Shown here: in pieces, positions 16,734 through 25,573 of the stretch
Layout: the number at the start of each line of letters is the position of its first letter
Numbering within the stretch: position 1 is the first letter of the stretch
NCBI RefSeq assembly: GCF_001648475.1
Contig: NZ_LXSQ01000017.1
Location: forward strand, 1 to 64,000
DNA: 64,000 nucleotides
Direction: 5' to 3'
DNA from: Eikenella halliae
GTDB lineage: Bacteria; Pseudomonadota; Gammaproteobacteria; Burkholderiales; Neisseriaceae
Position numbers and translations under genes: made by a program
The notes under the pieces: model-generated
Databases searched by the model: none
What the model was told of the DNA's origin: nothing
Seen by the model: only the letters and a program-made list of their open reading frames with translations

Positions 16734-17624
16734 CTAAACCAACTGTTCGCCCCAATGCAGTTTCTGGCGCAGGGTTTTGTAGTATTGGTAATCGGTGGGG
16801 TGCAGCACGCGCAAGGTGTTGCGGTAGCGGCGGATGGTGAGCCGGTTCATGCTGTGCAGGTCGATGTGGGATTGGCCGTCGCAATGCACGCGGGCGTTGT
16901 CGGCTTTGGTGATGAGGATTTCGATTTCGCAGCTGTCGGGCACCACGATGGGGCGGTTGGTCATGGATTGCGGGCAGATGGGCACGAGGGTGAGGGCGCG
17001 CAGGGTGGATTGCAGAATCGGCCCGCCGGCGGCCAGGGCGTAGGCGGTGGAGCCGGTGGGAGTGGACACAATCAGCCCGTCGGAGCGTTGGGTGTAGACA
17101 AACTCTTGGTTGATAAACACTTCAAATTCAATCATCTGCCCTAATCCGCCACGACTAATGACTACTTCGTTGAGGGCCAGTTCGGTGCAGTCGGATTCGT
17201 CGTGGCGCTGTACGGTGCATTCGAGCATGATGCGCTCTTCAGACAAATATTGGCCGGCGAGCATGCGCGAAATATCGGCAATCATGTTTTGGCGCGGCAC
17301 TTGGGTGAGAAAGCCTAAATGCCCCAAATGCACGCCCATGATGGGGATGCGGTAGGGGGCAAGCTGGCGGGCTACGGATAAGAATGTGCCGTCGCCGCCG
17401 AGCACCAGCACCAAATCGCAGCAAGTGCCCATGTCTTCTTTGGCTACCCGTCGGCAGCTTTCGGCCAGCGGATTGGCAGACAAATCGTTACCGCATTCTT
17501 CGTCCAGCAACACTTCGATGTTGTTTTCCAGAAAGAAGGCCACCAGCTCGCTCAGGGTTTCGCCCAGTTGCGGGGTGTTGGGGCGGGTGACGATGCCGAT
17601 GCGGTGAAATTGGCTGTGTTTCAT
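16734..17624 (-). CDS. nadK: NAD kinase
   Basis: 296 aa. The ATP/NAD-binding GGDGTFLSVARQL motif and the diacylglycerol-kinase-like fold segments (NEVVISRGGLGQMIEFEV, SDGLIVSTPTGSTAYALAAGG) are present and intact. It phosphorylates NAD to NADP in the cytosol. The gene is a single unit, convergent to the integrase/toxin module. Confidence 0.96.
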   Translation of the reverse strand: MKHSQFHRIGIVTRPNTPQLGETLSELVAFFLENNIEVLLDEECGNDLSANPLAESCRRVAKEDMGTCCDLVLVLGGDGTFLSVARQLAPYRIPIMGVHLGHLGFLTQVPRQNMIADISRMLAGQYLSEERIMLECTVQRHDESDCTELALNEVVISRGGLGQMIEFEVFINQEFVYTQRSDGLIVSTPTGSTAYALAAGGPILQSTLRALTLVPICPQSMTNRPIVVPDSCEIEILITKADNARVHCDGQSHIDLHSMNRLTIRRYRNTLRVLHPTDYQYYKTLRQKLHWGEQLV

Positions 17625-17862
17625 GGGGAAGACGGGGAAATTGGTGTTAGGCCGAACTCTACCTGATTTTCAGGTAGCCTGAAAGGCGGAAGCGGCTAAG
17701 CCGGCACCGCAGCGGTGTGCGGGCATCTATATTTTGTTTTTTATCATGCGGCTGATAGAATGCCGCGCCGTGTGGTTTTGTGTTTCAGGTAGCCTTTTGG
17801 GTGTAGCCATAGGCTACCTGAAACATAAGGCTGAACTATCCATTTCTTTTTCAGGTAGCCCC

Positions 17863-18816
17863 ATGCCGCAATCCGCCCCGCCGCAGGCACTCGCCCTGCT
17901 CGGCCCCACCGCCGCCGGCAAAACCGCGCTCGCGCTTGCCTTGGCCGAACAGCTGTCGCTGGAAATCGTCAGCCTCGATTCCGCGCTGATTTACCGCGGC
18001 ATGGACATTGGCACCGCCAAGCCCACTCCGGCCGAACGCGCCGCCGTGCCACACCACCTCATCGACATCATCAACCCGCCGCAAAGCTACAGCGTGGCCG
18101 ATTTTTTAGCTGACTGCCTGCGCCTGTGCCGCAAAATCCGCGCACGCGGCCGCCTGCCGCTGATTGTGGGCGGCACCATGATGTACTACCACGCCCTCGC
18201 CAACGGCCTCAACAGCCTGCCCGCCGCCAATCCTGAAATCCGCCGCCAACTGCAAGAGCAAAAACAGCAACACGGCCTGCCTCATCTCTATGCCCAACTG
18301 CAACAGGCCGACCCCGCCACCGCCGCCCGGCTCAAGCCCGGCGACAGCCAGCGCATCGAACGCGCATTGGAAGTGTGGCTGCTCACCGGCCGGCCGCTCA
18401 GCCAACACTTTGCCGAGCAGCCCGGCGCCGCGCCGTCGCTCTCCCTGCGCAGCATCGCCCTGATTCCAGCGCAACGCGAACGGCTGCACCGCAATATCGA
18501 ACAACGCTTCCACGCCATGCTGGAGCAAGGCTTCCTCGAAGAAGTGCGCCGGTTGCAAGCGCAATATCCCGAGCTCAATCCCGACTACCCCGCCGTGCGC
18601 TGCGTGGGCTACCGCCAAGCCTGGGCGCACCTGCGAGGCGAAACCGACCGCAACACCTTCATTGCCCAAGGCATCGCCGCCACCCGACAGCTCGCCAAGC
18701 GCCAGCTCACCTGGCTGCGTAAACTGCCCGCCGATTTGGTGATCGACCCGTTTTCAGGTAGCCTCCGGCAACACAGTCAAACCATTCATTCTTTTTACCA
18801 ACAACACTTCGCATGA
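17863..18816 (+). CDS. miaA: tRNA dimethylallyltransferase
   Basis: 317 aa. The start at 17863 lies directly after a DUS and gives the standard length. Walker A is LLGPTAAGKTALAL and the substrate region includes SLDSALIYRGMDIGTAKPT. MiaA adds the isopentenyl group to A37 of tRNAs reading UNN codons. Its stop overlaps the next start (ATGA), so it is coupled with the RDD protein. An in-frame DUS encodes FSGSL near the C-terminus. Confidence 0.95.
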   Translation: MPQSAPPQALALLGPTAAGKTALALALAEQLSLEIVSLDSALIYRGMDIGTAKPTPAERAAVPHHLIDIINPPQSYSVADFLADCLRLCRKIRARGRLPLIVGGTMMYYHALANGLNSLPAANPEIRRQLQEQKQQHGLPHLYAQLQQADPATAARLKPGDSQRIERALEVWLLTGRPLSQHFAEQPGAAPSLSLRSIALIPAQRERLHRNIEQRFHAMLEQGFLEEVRRLQAQYPELNPDYPAVRCVGYRQAWAHLRGETDRNTFIAQGIAATRQLAKRQLTWLRKLPADLVIDPFSGSLRQHSQTIHSFYQQHFA

Positions 18817-19337
18817 GCATTCCTGCCCCCGCCTCTTTCCGCCGCCGTTTCGCCGCCCTGTGCTACGAAGCCTTGCTGCTGGCCGCCGTAACCTGTGTAG
18901 CCTTTATCCCTGCCGCCGCCGCCAATATGGCGTTGCATACTGTGCCGCTGCTGGCCGAAACGGCCGTAGCACTGATCATCCTAGCTGTGTGGTGGGGCTA
19001 TTTCCGCCTTTGCTGGCACAGCCCGCGCGGGCAAACCCTGCCGATGAAAGTGTGGCGGCTGCAGCTGCAAACCCCCACAGGCAGCCGCCCCAGTTTGCGC
19101 CAACTGCGCCTGCGCTTCATCTGGGCCACCGTACTGCTTTTGCTGCTGCCGCTCGCCTCCTTCGGCATCCTGCGCCAGCTCACCCCCCTGCCGCCCCGAA
19201 CCGTGGCCGGCATGGCATTGGCGTGGTGGATATTGCCCATCGGCTTCGCCCTTATCCACCCCTCCCGCCAATTTCTCTACGACTACCTTGCCGGTACGGT
19301 TTTAACGGGCAAAGGACGGGAAGAGCCCCTTCGCTGA
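18813..19337 (+). CDS. RDD-family membrane protein
   Basis: 174 aa with four hydrophobic segments. The RDD signature is present: an Arg-rich start (PASFRRRFAALCYEALLL), an aromatic core with GQTLPMKVWRLQL, and FLYDYLAGT near the end. RDD proteins are inner-membrane proteins, some involved in ion or sodium exchange, but the role is unclear. The gene overlaps miaA by 4 bases. Confidence 0.82.
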   Translation: MSIPAPASFRRRFAALCYEALLLAAVTCVAFIPAAAANMALHTVPLLAETAVALIILAVWWGYFRLCWHSPRGQTLPMKVWRLQLQTPTGSRPSLRQLRLRFIWATVLLLLLPLASFGILRQLTPLPPRTVAGMALAWWILPIGFALIHPSRQFLYDYLAGTVLTGKGREEPLR

Positions 19338-19397
19338 ATACTTCCCTTCATACCGCTTGCCGCACTAGCCGCACCATACAAATAAAGGCACGATAGC

Positions 19398-19440
19398 AAA
19401 GGCTACCTGAAAACGCTTGGTTATTTTCAGGTAGCCTTTT
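19398..19440 (+). terminator. Inverted DUS pair after the RDD gene
   Basis: AAAGGCTACCTGAAA and its complement with a 9-base loop, ending in TTTT. Confidence 0.6.
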
Positions 19441-19620
19441 GCCCGCACCGGGCTTGCGCCTACAAGCTGCCCGCGCCGGTTATCGCCCAACCTGCTGCCT
19501 GCGGCTCACCGCCTCTTATCAACAGTTCAGTTGGCTTGCCTATATGCCTTCAAGCAACACCTCTTTTGGCAACAGCTCACCCTCCTACGCCAAACTCTCC
19601 ATACGGGCAGAAACAGCAAT

Positions 19621-19664
19621 AAAAGGCTACCTGAAAACACTCAATTGCATTTTCAGGTAGCCTT
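19621..19664 (-). terminator. Inverted DUS pair before the relA stop
   Basis: AAAAGGCTACCTGAAAA and its complement; read on the reverse strand it ends in TTTT just after relA. The 180 bases between this hairpin and the one at 19398 contain no gene that I can support. Confidence 0.6.
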
Positions 19665-19683
19665 ATCCCAGCAAACCGCCTGC

Positions 19684-21897
19684 CTACAGCCTGCTCACGC
19701 CGATTACGCCTTTCACGTTGGCGAGGCTGGCGAGCACATGCGGCAGGTCGTCCACCTGATGTACTTCCAGCGTGAAGCGCAGGCTGGCCTGCAGGTTGCG
19801 CGATTGGGTTTGCACGGCGGTCACGTTGAGTTTGTGCCGCGCCAGCGCTTCGGAAATATCGCGCAACAGGCCGTTGCGGTCTTGGGCGGATACTTCGATG
19901 TCCACGGCAAACACCTGCCCTTCCGGCACGCCCGCCCAGCAGGCCGGCACGACTTTTTCAGCCGCCTCGGCGGCGAGCTTCTGGAAAGCGGCACAGCCGA
20001 TGCGGTGGATGGAAATGCCGCGCCCGCGCGTTACGAAGCCGGCGATTTCGTCGGGCGGGGCGGGTTTGCAGCATTTGGCCAGCGTGGTGAGCAGGCCGGA
20101 TTCGCCGTCCACCAAAATGCCGCCTTTGCCGCCGGTTTCTTTGATGCGCGACTGTTTGACGATGCTCTCGGTGCTCACGGGCGCGGCAGGCGGCTCGGCC
20201 AGCAGGCCGCAGGCTTTCTGCACGGCGCGGGGCATGATTTCGCCGTGTGCCACGGCGGTGTAGAGTTCGTCCGGTTTTTTGAAGCCGAGCTTTTCGGCCA
20301 AAGCCTGCATATTGGGCTTGGGCTGGACTTTGAGCAGGGTTTTTTCCAGCTGCAGCCGGCCTTGTTCGCGCACACTTTCGGCGTTTTGGCGGCGGATGTG
20401 GGCGCGGATTTTGGCGGCGGCTTTGCTGCTTTTCACCCAGCCTTCATACAGCCAGTTTACGGAGGGCTCGCCCTCTTTGGCGGCGATGATTTCCACACGC
20501 TGTCCGTTCTCCAGCGGGGTGGAGAGCGGCACGATTTGGCCGTCTACCTTTGCGCCGCGGCAGCGGTCGCCCAGGCTGCTGTGCAGGGCGTAGGCGAAGT
20601 CGATGGGGGTGGCGCCCACGGGCAGGGAGAGCACCTTGCCGTGCGGGGTGAGCACATAAATGGTGTCGTTGAAGAGCTCGGTTTGGAAGGCGGCGGCGAG
20701 GTCGGCTTTGCCGCTCTCGGCCATGTTCTCGCGCCAATCCAAGAGCTGGCGCAGCCAGGCGATTTTCTGCTCGTATGCGGAATCACCTTTGCCGCCTTCT
20801 TTATAACGCCAGTGCGCGGCCACGCCGAATTCGTTGAATTGGTGCATTTCTTTGGTGCGGATTTGCACCTCGATGCCTTTGTCTTCCGGGCCGACAATCA
20901 CGGTGTGCAAGCTTTTGTAGCCGTTGCCTTTGGGGTTGGCGATGTAGTCGTCGAATTCGCCGGGGATGGGCTGCCACAAGCTGTGCACGATGCCCAGCAC
21001 GGTGTAGCACTCGGGCACGCTGTTCACCAGCACGCGCACGGCGCGGATGTCGTAGAGCCCTTCGAAATCAAGCTTTTTCTTCACCATCTTGCGGTAGATG
21101 GAGTAGATGTGTTTGGGACGGCCGGCCACGTCGTAATCGCGGATGCCGTATTTGGCCAGCTCGGCTTTGAGGATGCCGAGGAAGTGGTCGATATAGTGCT
21201 GCCGCTCAGGGCGTTTTTCGTCTAGAAGTTTGGCGATGCGGCGGTATTCTTCGGGGTTTTGGTGGCGGAAGCCGAGGTCTTCGAGCTGCCATTTGAGCTG
21301 CCACACGCCCAAGCGGTTGGCCAGCGGGGCGAAAATATCCAGCGTTTCTTTGGCAATGCTGCGTTTTTCCGGGCTGTCGGGGCAGCTGCCGAGGTATTGC
21401 ATGGTGCGGGTGCGCAGGGCGAGTTTGATCAGCACCACGCGGATGTCGGACACCATGGCCAACAGCATTTTGCGCATGGTTTCGGCCTGCGCGGCACGCT
21501 CTTCAGGCGTGGCCAAGCCGTCCACGCGGGCGAAGTGGGTGAGCTTCTGCACTTGGTCGATACCTTGTACCAGACCGCATACGGTTTGGCCGCATTGCTC
21601 GGCTACCTGAAGCTGCCAATCCCCGCCCTGCTTAGACATGCCCGACAATATGGTGGCGGCCACGGCTTCGGGCAGCAAATCGAGCTGTGCCACCATCTGC
21701 GCCGCGCCCACGGTGTGCGGCAGCAGCGGCTCGCCGGCATAGGTTTGCGCGTCGGCAGGGTAGTGCGCCTCGGCCAATGCGAGCGCCTGCTGCAAAAGTA
21801 CGCGGTCGGCCTCATTTTGCTGCGCGGCATAGTCTTTCAGCCAGGCCAAACATTCTTGCTGGCCGGTTATATGCGTGTCGGAATAGCCGGTCTCCAT
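19684..21897 (-). CDS. relA: GTP pyrophosphokinase RelA
   Basis: 737 aa with the RelA/SpoT layout: N-terminal HD-type domain, synthetase, TGS and C-terminal ACT. The hydrolase site is degenerate (ILSGMSK in place of an HD pair). The synthetase has the RelA-type EFDDYIANPKGNGYKSLHTV segment, E-x-D-D rather than the R-x-K-D of bifunctional enzymes, so this is the ribosome-linked (p)ppGpp synthetase. The TGS region (GKVLSLPVGATPIDFAYALH) and an ACT end are present. It probably responds to uncharged tRNA on the ribosome. Confidence 0.94.
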   Translation of the reverse strand: METGYSDTHITGQQECLAWLKDYAAQQNEADRVLLQQALALAEAHYPADAQTYAGEPLLPHTVGAAQMVAQLDLLPEAVAATILSGMSKQGGDWQLQVAEQCGQTVCGLVQGIDQVQKLTHFARVDGLATPEERAAQAETMRKMLLAMVSDIRVVLIKLALRTRTMQYLGSCPDSPEKRSIAKETLDIFAPLANRLGVWQLKWQLEDLGFRHQNPEEYRRIAKLLDEKRPERQHYIDHFLGILKAELAKYGIRDYDVAGRPKHIYSIYRKMVKKKLDFEGLYDIRAVRVLVNSVPECYTVLGIVHSLWQPIPGEFDDYIANPKGNGYKSLHTVIVGPEDKGIEVQIRTKEMHQFNEFGVAAHWRYKEGGKGDSAYEQKIAWLRQLLDWRENMAESGKADLAAAFQTELFNDTIYVLTPHGKVLSLPVGATPIDFAYALHSSLGDRCRGAKVDGQIVPLSTPLENGQRVEIIAAKEGEPSVNWLYEGWVKSSKAAAKIRAHIRRQNAESVREQGRLQLEKTLLKVQPKPNMQALAEKLGFKKPDELYTAVAHGEIMPRAVQKACGLLAEPPAAPVSTESIVKQSRIKETGGKGGILVDGESGLLTTLAKCCKPAPPDEIAGFVTRGRGISIHRIGCAAFQKLAAEAAEKVVPACWAGVPEGQVFAVDIEVSAQDRNGLLRDISEALARHKLNVTAVQTQSRNLQASLRFTLEVHQVDDLPHVLASLANVKGVIGVSRL

Positions 21898-22049
21898 GGT
21901 TTCCCCTTTTTTGCGGTATGAGACTTGATTGTAACCAAAAATCCGACAAGAAGGGTCTGGTTAATGCAGGGAGTTTGATGCAGGTGCAATTTTATTTGGA
22001 GAAATGGTAAGATTCGCGCTTCGCACAGGCTACCTGAAAGATACCCGCT

Positions 22050-22640
22050 ATGCTGTTCCATCCCGAAGTCATGACCGTTGAAATGCTGGCGCAGAAAATC
22101 CGCAAAATCCCCAACTGGCCGCAGGAAGGCGTGCTGTTTCACGACATCACCCCCGTGCTGCAAAGCCCGGAATATTTCCGCCTGCTGGTGGATTTGCTCA
22201 CCTACCGCTACATGACGCAAGACATCGATGTGGTGGCTGGGCTGGACGCGCGCGGCTTCATCATCGGCGCCGCGCTGGCCTATCAGCTCAACGTCGGCTT
22301 TGTGCCCATCCGCAAAAAAGGCAAGCTGCCCTTCACCACCCTTTCCGAAAGCTACGCGCTCGAATACGGCGAAGCCACCGTGGAAATCCACACCGACGCC
22401 ATTAAAGACAACGCCCGCGTGTTGCTGGTGGACGACCTCGTGGCCACCGGCGGCACCATGCACGCCGGCATCACGCTCATCCGCAAGCTCGGCGGGAATG
22501 TGGTGGAAGCCGCCGCCATCCTTGAATTCACCGACCTGCCCGGCGGCGACCGCGTCCGCAACGAAGGCGTGCCCCTGTTTACCCTGTATCAAAACAGCGG
22601 CGCGGTAACAGAAGAGCATACCGCGCCGCAGGCCGGTTAA
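22050..22640 (+). CDS. apt: Adenine phosphoribosyltransferase
   Basis: 196 aa. The start MLFHPE matches neisserial Apt proteins. The PRPP loop VLLVDDLVATGGTM and the GLDARGFIIGAALAYQ segment are intact. It salvages adenine to AMP. A DUS lies 18 bases before the start codon and a palindromic DUS hairpin follows the gene. Confidence 0.96.
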   Translation: MLFHPEVMTVEMLAQKIRKIPNWPQEGVLFHDITPVLQSPEYFRLLVDLLTYRYMTQDIDVVAGLDARGFIIGAALAYQLNVGFVPIRKKGKLPFTTLSESYALEYGEATVEIHTDAIKDNARVLLVDDLVATGGTMHAGITLIRKLGGNVVEAAAILEFTDLPGGDRVRNEGVPLFTLYQNSGAVTEEHTAPQAG

Positions 22641-22659
22641 AAACCGCCCATACCCATAT

Positions 22660-22686
22660 CCGGCTTTCAGGCTACCTGAAAGTCGG
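22660..22686 (+). terminator. Hairpin containing one DUS after apt
   Basis: CTTTCAGG-CTA-CCTGAAAG forms an 8-bp stem extended by CCG/CGG. A single DUS becomes self-complementary because TTTCAGG precedes it. No strong T-run follows. Confidence 0.45.
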
Positions 22687-22768
22687 ATGGTTTTTGATGG
22701 GGCAGCATTTTCTGCCGCCGTGATAAAACAACGCCGTATCGGCAGTATCAAAAGGCAGGGCAGTTCGC

Positions 22769-22774
22769 TATAAT
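22769..22774 (+). promoter_or_regulatory. Candidate -10 box for laz
   Basis: A perfect TATAAT, 42 bases before the start codon of laz. No clear -35 box is visible. Confidence 0.4.
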
Positions 22775-22816
22775 CGCCCACGCAGTATTTACCCGTGTTT
22801 TGATAAGGACCATGCT

Positions 22817-23386
22817 ATGAAACTGTATCTTCCCCTGATTGCCGCCGCCGCTCTGGCGCTGGCTGCCTGCGGCGGCGAAAACGCCCCCAGCGCGCCCGCT
22901 TCCGAAGCCCACCACGACCACGCTGCTTCCGCCGCCTCCGCCGCTTCCCAAGCCGCACCGGCCTCTGAAGCCGCCTCTGCTCCCGCCGCAGCTGCCGAAG
23001 GCTGCTCAACATTGGTGGAAACCGGCGACAGCATGCAGTACAACACCGCCGAAATCAACGTGCCCAAAGGCTGTACCGACTTCACCGTTACCCTCAAACA
23101 CACCGGCAGCTCGCCCAAAACCGCGATGGGGCATAACATCGTGATTACCGCTGAAGGCGACGTGAACGGCGTGAACAACGACGGCGTAGGCGCAGGCCCG
23201 GACAACGATTATGTGAAACCCGGCGACGAGCGCGTAATCGCCCACACCAAACTCATCGGCGGCGGCGAACAGGCCTCCGTTACCTTCCCCGTGGCCAAAC
23301 TGGCCGCCGGCACCAACTACAAATTCTTCTGTTCCTTCCCCGGCCATGCCGGCGTGATGAACGGCGTGGTGAAACTGGCAAATTAA
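22817..23386 (+). CDS. laz: Lipid-modified azurin
   Basis: 189 aa. The signal peptide ends in the lipobox LAAC (Cys18), followed by a low-complexity Ala/Ser/Pro/His linker (19-62) and a complete azurin domain from about 62. The type 1 copper ligands are visible: His in AMGHNIV, then Cys, His and Met in FFCSFPGHAGVM; a disulphide pair is also possible. Laz is the neisserial outer-membrane blue copper protein that carries electrons and protects against peroxide. It is a single gene with strong DUS terminator hairpin behind it. Confidence 0.96.
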   Translation: MKLYLPLIAAAALALAACGGENAPSAPASEAHHDHAASAASAASQAAPASEAASAPAAAAEGCSTLVETGDSMQYNTAEINVPKGCTDFTVTLKHTGSSPKTAMGHNIVITAEGDVNGVNNDGVGAGPDNDYVKPGDERVIAHTKLIGGGEQASVTFPVAKLAAGTNYKFFCSFPGHAGVMNGVVKLAN

Positions 23387-23411
23387 CATCCAACGGTTTG
23401 CCCAAACAGGC

Positions 23412-23446
23412 AAAAGGCTACCTGAAAATTCAGGTAGCCTTTTTTA
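23412..23446. terminator. Inverted DUS terminator between laz and psd
   Basis: AAAAGGCTACCTGAA, a 2-3 base loop, then the complement and six T. It lies between convergent genes. Confidence 0.75.
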
Positions 23447-23512
23447 CTGGCCGGATATGGATGCCAGAAGGCCGGTTTTTCAGGTAGCCTGATTTTGAAA
23501 GGCCGTGCCCGC

Positions 23513-24238
23513 TTACTCCGGCAGCACCTCTTCCGCCGCTTCCTGCACCAAGGCCGAAGCTGTTTCGATAACGGTTTGTTCGCCATTGGCTTCCAGCGGC
23601 AAACGAGCCAAAACAGTTTCGCTGGCACGCACTTTTTCGCCGATGGCCACTAGCGGCACGGCATCGGTGGGCAGATACACATCCACCCGCGAGCCGAAAC
23701 GGATAAAGCCGTAGCGTTGGCCGCGCGTGATTTTTTCGCCCGGCTGCACGTAGCACAGAATGCGCCGCGCCACCAAACCGGCCACCTGCACAAAGGTCAG
23801 CTCGCGCCCACTTTGGGTGGTGGCGAACACCGCATTGCGCTCGTTTTCCGTGCTGGCCTTATCCAGCGCGGCGTTTACGAATTGGCCGGGGAAGTAATCC
23901 ACCTGCGTTACCGTGCCGTCAACCGGCGCGCGCTGGGAATGCACGTTGAACACGTTCATAAACACGCTGATTTTCAGCGCGGGCACTTTGCGGAACGGGT
24001 CTTCGGCACGCTCCACCACCACAATGCGCCCGTCGGCCGGGCAGAGCACGGCTTCCGGATCGGCCGGAATATCGCGCGCCGGATCGCGGAAAAACTGCAC
24101 AGCAAACACGGTGAACACCCAAAACGGCAGCGACCACCAGCCGCAGCAAAAGCTCACCAGCACGCTCAGCAGCAGCCCGCCCAAAATAAACGGCCAGCCT
24201 TCCCGCGCAATCAGCGGATGGGGGTAGAAACGGTTCAC
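23513..24238 (-). CDS. psd: Phosphatidylserine decarboxylase proenzyme (short form)
   Basis: 241 aa starting with GTG at 24238 behind an AAGGA ribosome binding site. Two N-terminal hydrophobic segments anchor it to the inner membrane. The decarboxylase core has the CPADGRIVVVE and FMNVFNVHSQRAPVDG motifs. The self-cleavage site is in RFGSRVDVYLP, where the Gly-Ser bond yields the pyruvoyl cofactor. It makes phosphatidylethanolamine. The short archaeal/neisserial type lacks the long N-terminus of E. coli Psd. Confidence 0.92.
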   Translation of the reverse strand: MNRFYPHPLIAREGWPFILGGLLLSVLVSFCCGWWSLPFWVFTVFAVQFFRDPARDIPADPEAVLCPADGRIVVVERAEDPFRKVPALKISVFMNVFNVHSQRAPVDGTVTQVDYFPGQFVNAALDKASTENERNAVFATTQSGRELTFVQVAGLVARRILCYVQPGEKITRGQRYGFIRFGSRVDVYLPTDAVPLVAIGEKVRASETVLARLPLEANGEQTVIETASALVQEAAEEVLPE

Positions 24239-24316
24239 GGCATATCCTTTTTGAATTGAGTTGGAATGGGGCGGGATTATACAAGATACGGGGTAGAGGG
24301 AAAGCGGCTTGCGCCA

Positions 24317-24391
24317 AATCGATGAGGCTACCTGAAAGCATGAGCTTCAACGAAGTTAAAACAGCCCCGCCTGCATTTTCAGGTAGCCTCA
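24317..24391. repeat. 75-bp DUS cassette, copy 1
   Basis: From AATCGATGAGGCTACCTGAA to an inverted DUS, enclosing GAGCTTCAACGAAGTTAAAA. An almost identical copy lies at 24749-24822, in the same direction. Confidence 0.8.
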
Positions 24392-24748
24392 TAGTTTTAC
24401 TCATCTGCGTAGGTTAAATTTTTAGTAGCTTGTACAAAGCGCAGACGCCCTCTACGTTGATACCCTATTAACCTTTGCGCCTCATGCCGGCGCGGGCACT
24501 TTCTTTTCTTTGCTTCGCTAAAGAAAAGAAAGCAAAAGAAAGGCAACTGCGGGCACGGGTTTGGCTTTGCCAAACTTCCCTCACTGCACACGGTTTTTCG
24601 GGCAGGCTCGCAACTTGCGGCTTCGCCGCTTCAAACATGCAAGCCCTTGTTTCCCGAAAAACCGTGCTCCGTTCGGCTGTGCCAGCAGAAGAGGATATAG
24701 CCCAACCGTTTCCATTCAATATTCTGTGTTTGATTCAGCAAGAACTTT
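24392..24748. other. Hairpin-rich noncoding segment between two direct repeats
   Basis: About 360 bases with no convincing gene. It has a 13-bp hairpin at 24499-24532 (CTTTCTTTTCTTT and complement), a 7-bp hairpin GTTTGGC-TTT-GCCAAAC near 24560-24575, and a perfect 14-bp inverted repeat at 24589-24602 and 24653-24666 (CACGGTTTTTCGGG and complement). The last encloses a small GCGGC-TTC-GCCGC hairpin. It may encode a structured RNA or be a non-autonomous mobile repeat. Confidence 0.5.
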
Positions 24749-24822
24749 AATCGATGAGGCTACCTGAAAGCATGAGCTTCAACGAAATTAAAACAGCCCG
24801 TCTGCGTTTTCAGGTAGCCTCA
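24749..24822. repeat. 74-bp DUS cassette, copy 2
   Basis: Direct repeat of 24317-24391 with about four differences, including one base deleted. Confidence 0.8.
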
Positions 24823-24830
24823 GTGCCCTT

Positions 24831-25391
24831 TCACCACTGCTCGCCGCGCTCGCCCGTGCGGTCGCCCCAGGTTTCGTCCGGTTCGTAGGGCAGCACCAGC
24901 ATGGCCGTGAGCCAGCCGCCAACCGCAAACAGTGCGGGCAGCACATACCACGGCGGCGCGGCCATCAGCTGATTAATGGCCTCGGCGGGGAAAGGCATTG
25001 CCTCGCCCAAAATGGCGGCAACCAGCCGGTTGAATTCCGGCAGCACATTCACGCCCGCCAGTTGCGGCAGGGCATACAATGCCGCCGTCAGCAGCGTCCA
25101 CACCAAAGCCGACACCGCCCGCCCTTGCAGATTGTTTTGCCAACCCAGCCGCTGCGCCAGCGCGCCGGTGAGCAGGGCAGGCAGTGCGAGCAGCCACAGG
25201 CCGTGGACAGCCGAGATCAGCACGATACTCGGCCCTTTAAGCCCCGCCAGACGCAGCAGCATGACCTGCGGCGACTGCCAGCCAGCCTTCCACAGCAGCG
25301 CCAGCACGCCGTAGAGCAGCCCGCAGAAAAACCCCGAACACAGCACATACCAAACCATCATTTTCCGCAGCGGCGGATTTTGCCGGCTCAT
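24831..25391 (-). CDS. Hypothetical integral membrane protein
   Basis: 186 aa from the ATG at 25391, chosen for its AAGGAG ribosome binding site 8 bases upstream; an in-frame ATG at 25424 lacks one and lies in a DUS. Four hydrophobic helices are visible (about residues 12-32, 48-72, 85-108 and 140-160), followed by an acidic hydrophilic tail. I do not recognise a family. It is flanked on both sides by DUS cassettes and is probably transcribed alone. Confidence 0.65.
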   Translation of the reverse strand: MSRQNPPLRKMMVWYVLCSGFFCGLLYGVLALLWKAGWQSPQVMLLRLAGLKGPSIVLISAVHGLWLLALPALLTGALAQRLGWQNNLQGRAVSALVWTLLTAALYALPQLAGVNVLPEFNRLVAAILGEAMPFPAEAINQLMAAPPWYVLPALFAVGGWLTAMLVLPYEPDETWGDRTGERGEQW

Positions 25392-25425
25392 TTGCCCGCT
25401 CCTTAGATAACACAAAAGGCGCACA

Positions 25426-25499
25426 GGCTACCTGAAAGCGCCATGCGCGTAAACCGGGCTGGCTTTAACTTCGTTGAATCCACGCTTTCAGGTAGCCTG
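25426..25499. repeat. DUS-bounded intergenic cassette
   Basis: CAGGCTACCTGAAAG and an inverted DUS enclose TTTAACTTCGTTGAAT, the same conserved word seen in the cassettes at 24317, 24749, 37465 and 50948. Confidence 0.55.
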
Positions 25500-25573
25500 T
25501 TCCGGCTGGACAAGTTCATGCGTTTAGGCACACAATCCCAGCCTTCAACCATCTTGCCAAACAAAGGAGCATC

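Noticed and set aside
19531..21225. 564-codon open frame opposite to relA
   Set aside because: Shadow of relA with Gly/His/Phe-rich composition; relA has all family motifs.
24475..24750. 91-codon frame in the hairpin-rich segment
   Set aside because: Made of inverted repeats; the peptide has no plausible fold and the repeats explain the openness.
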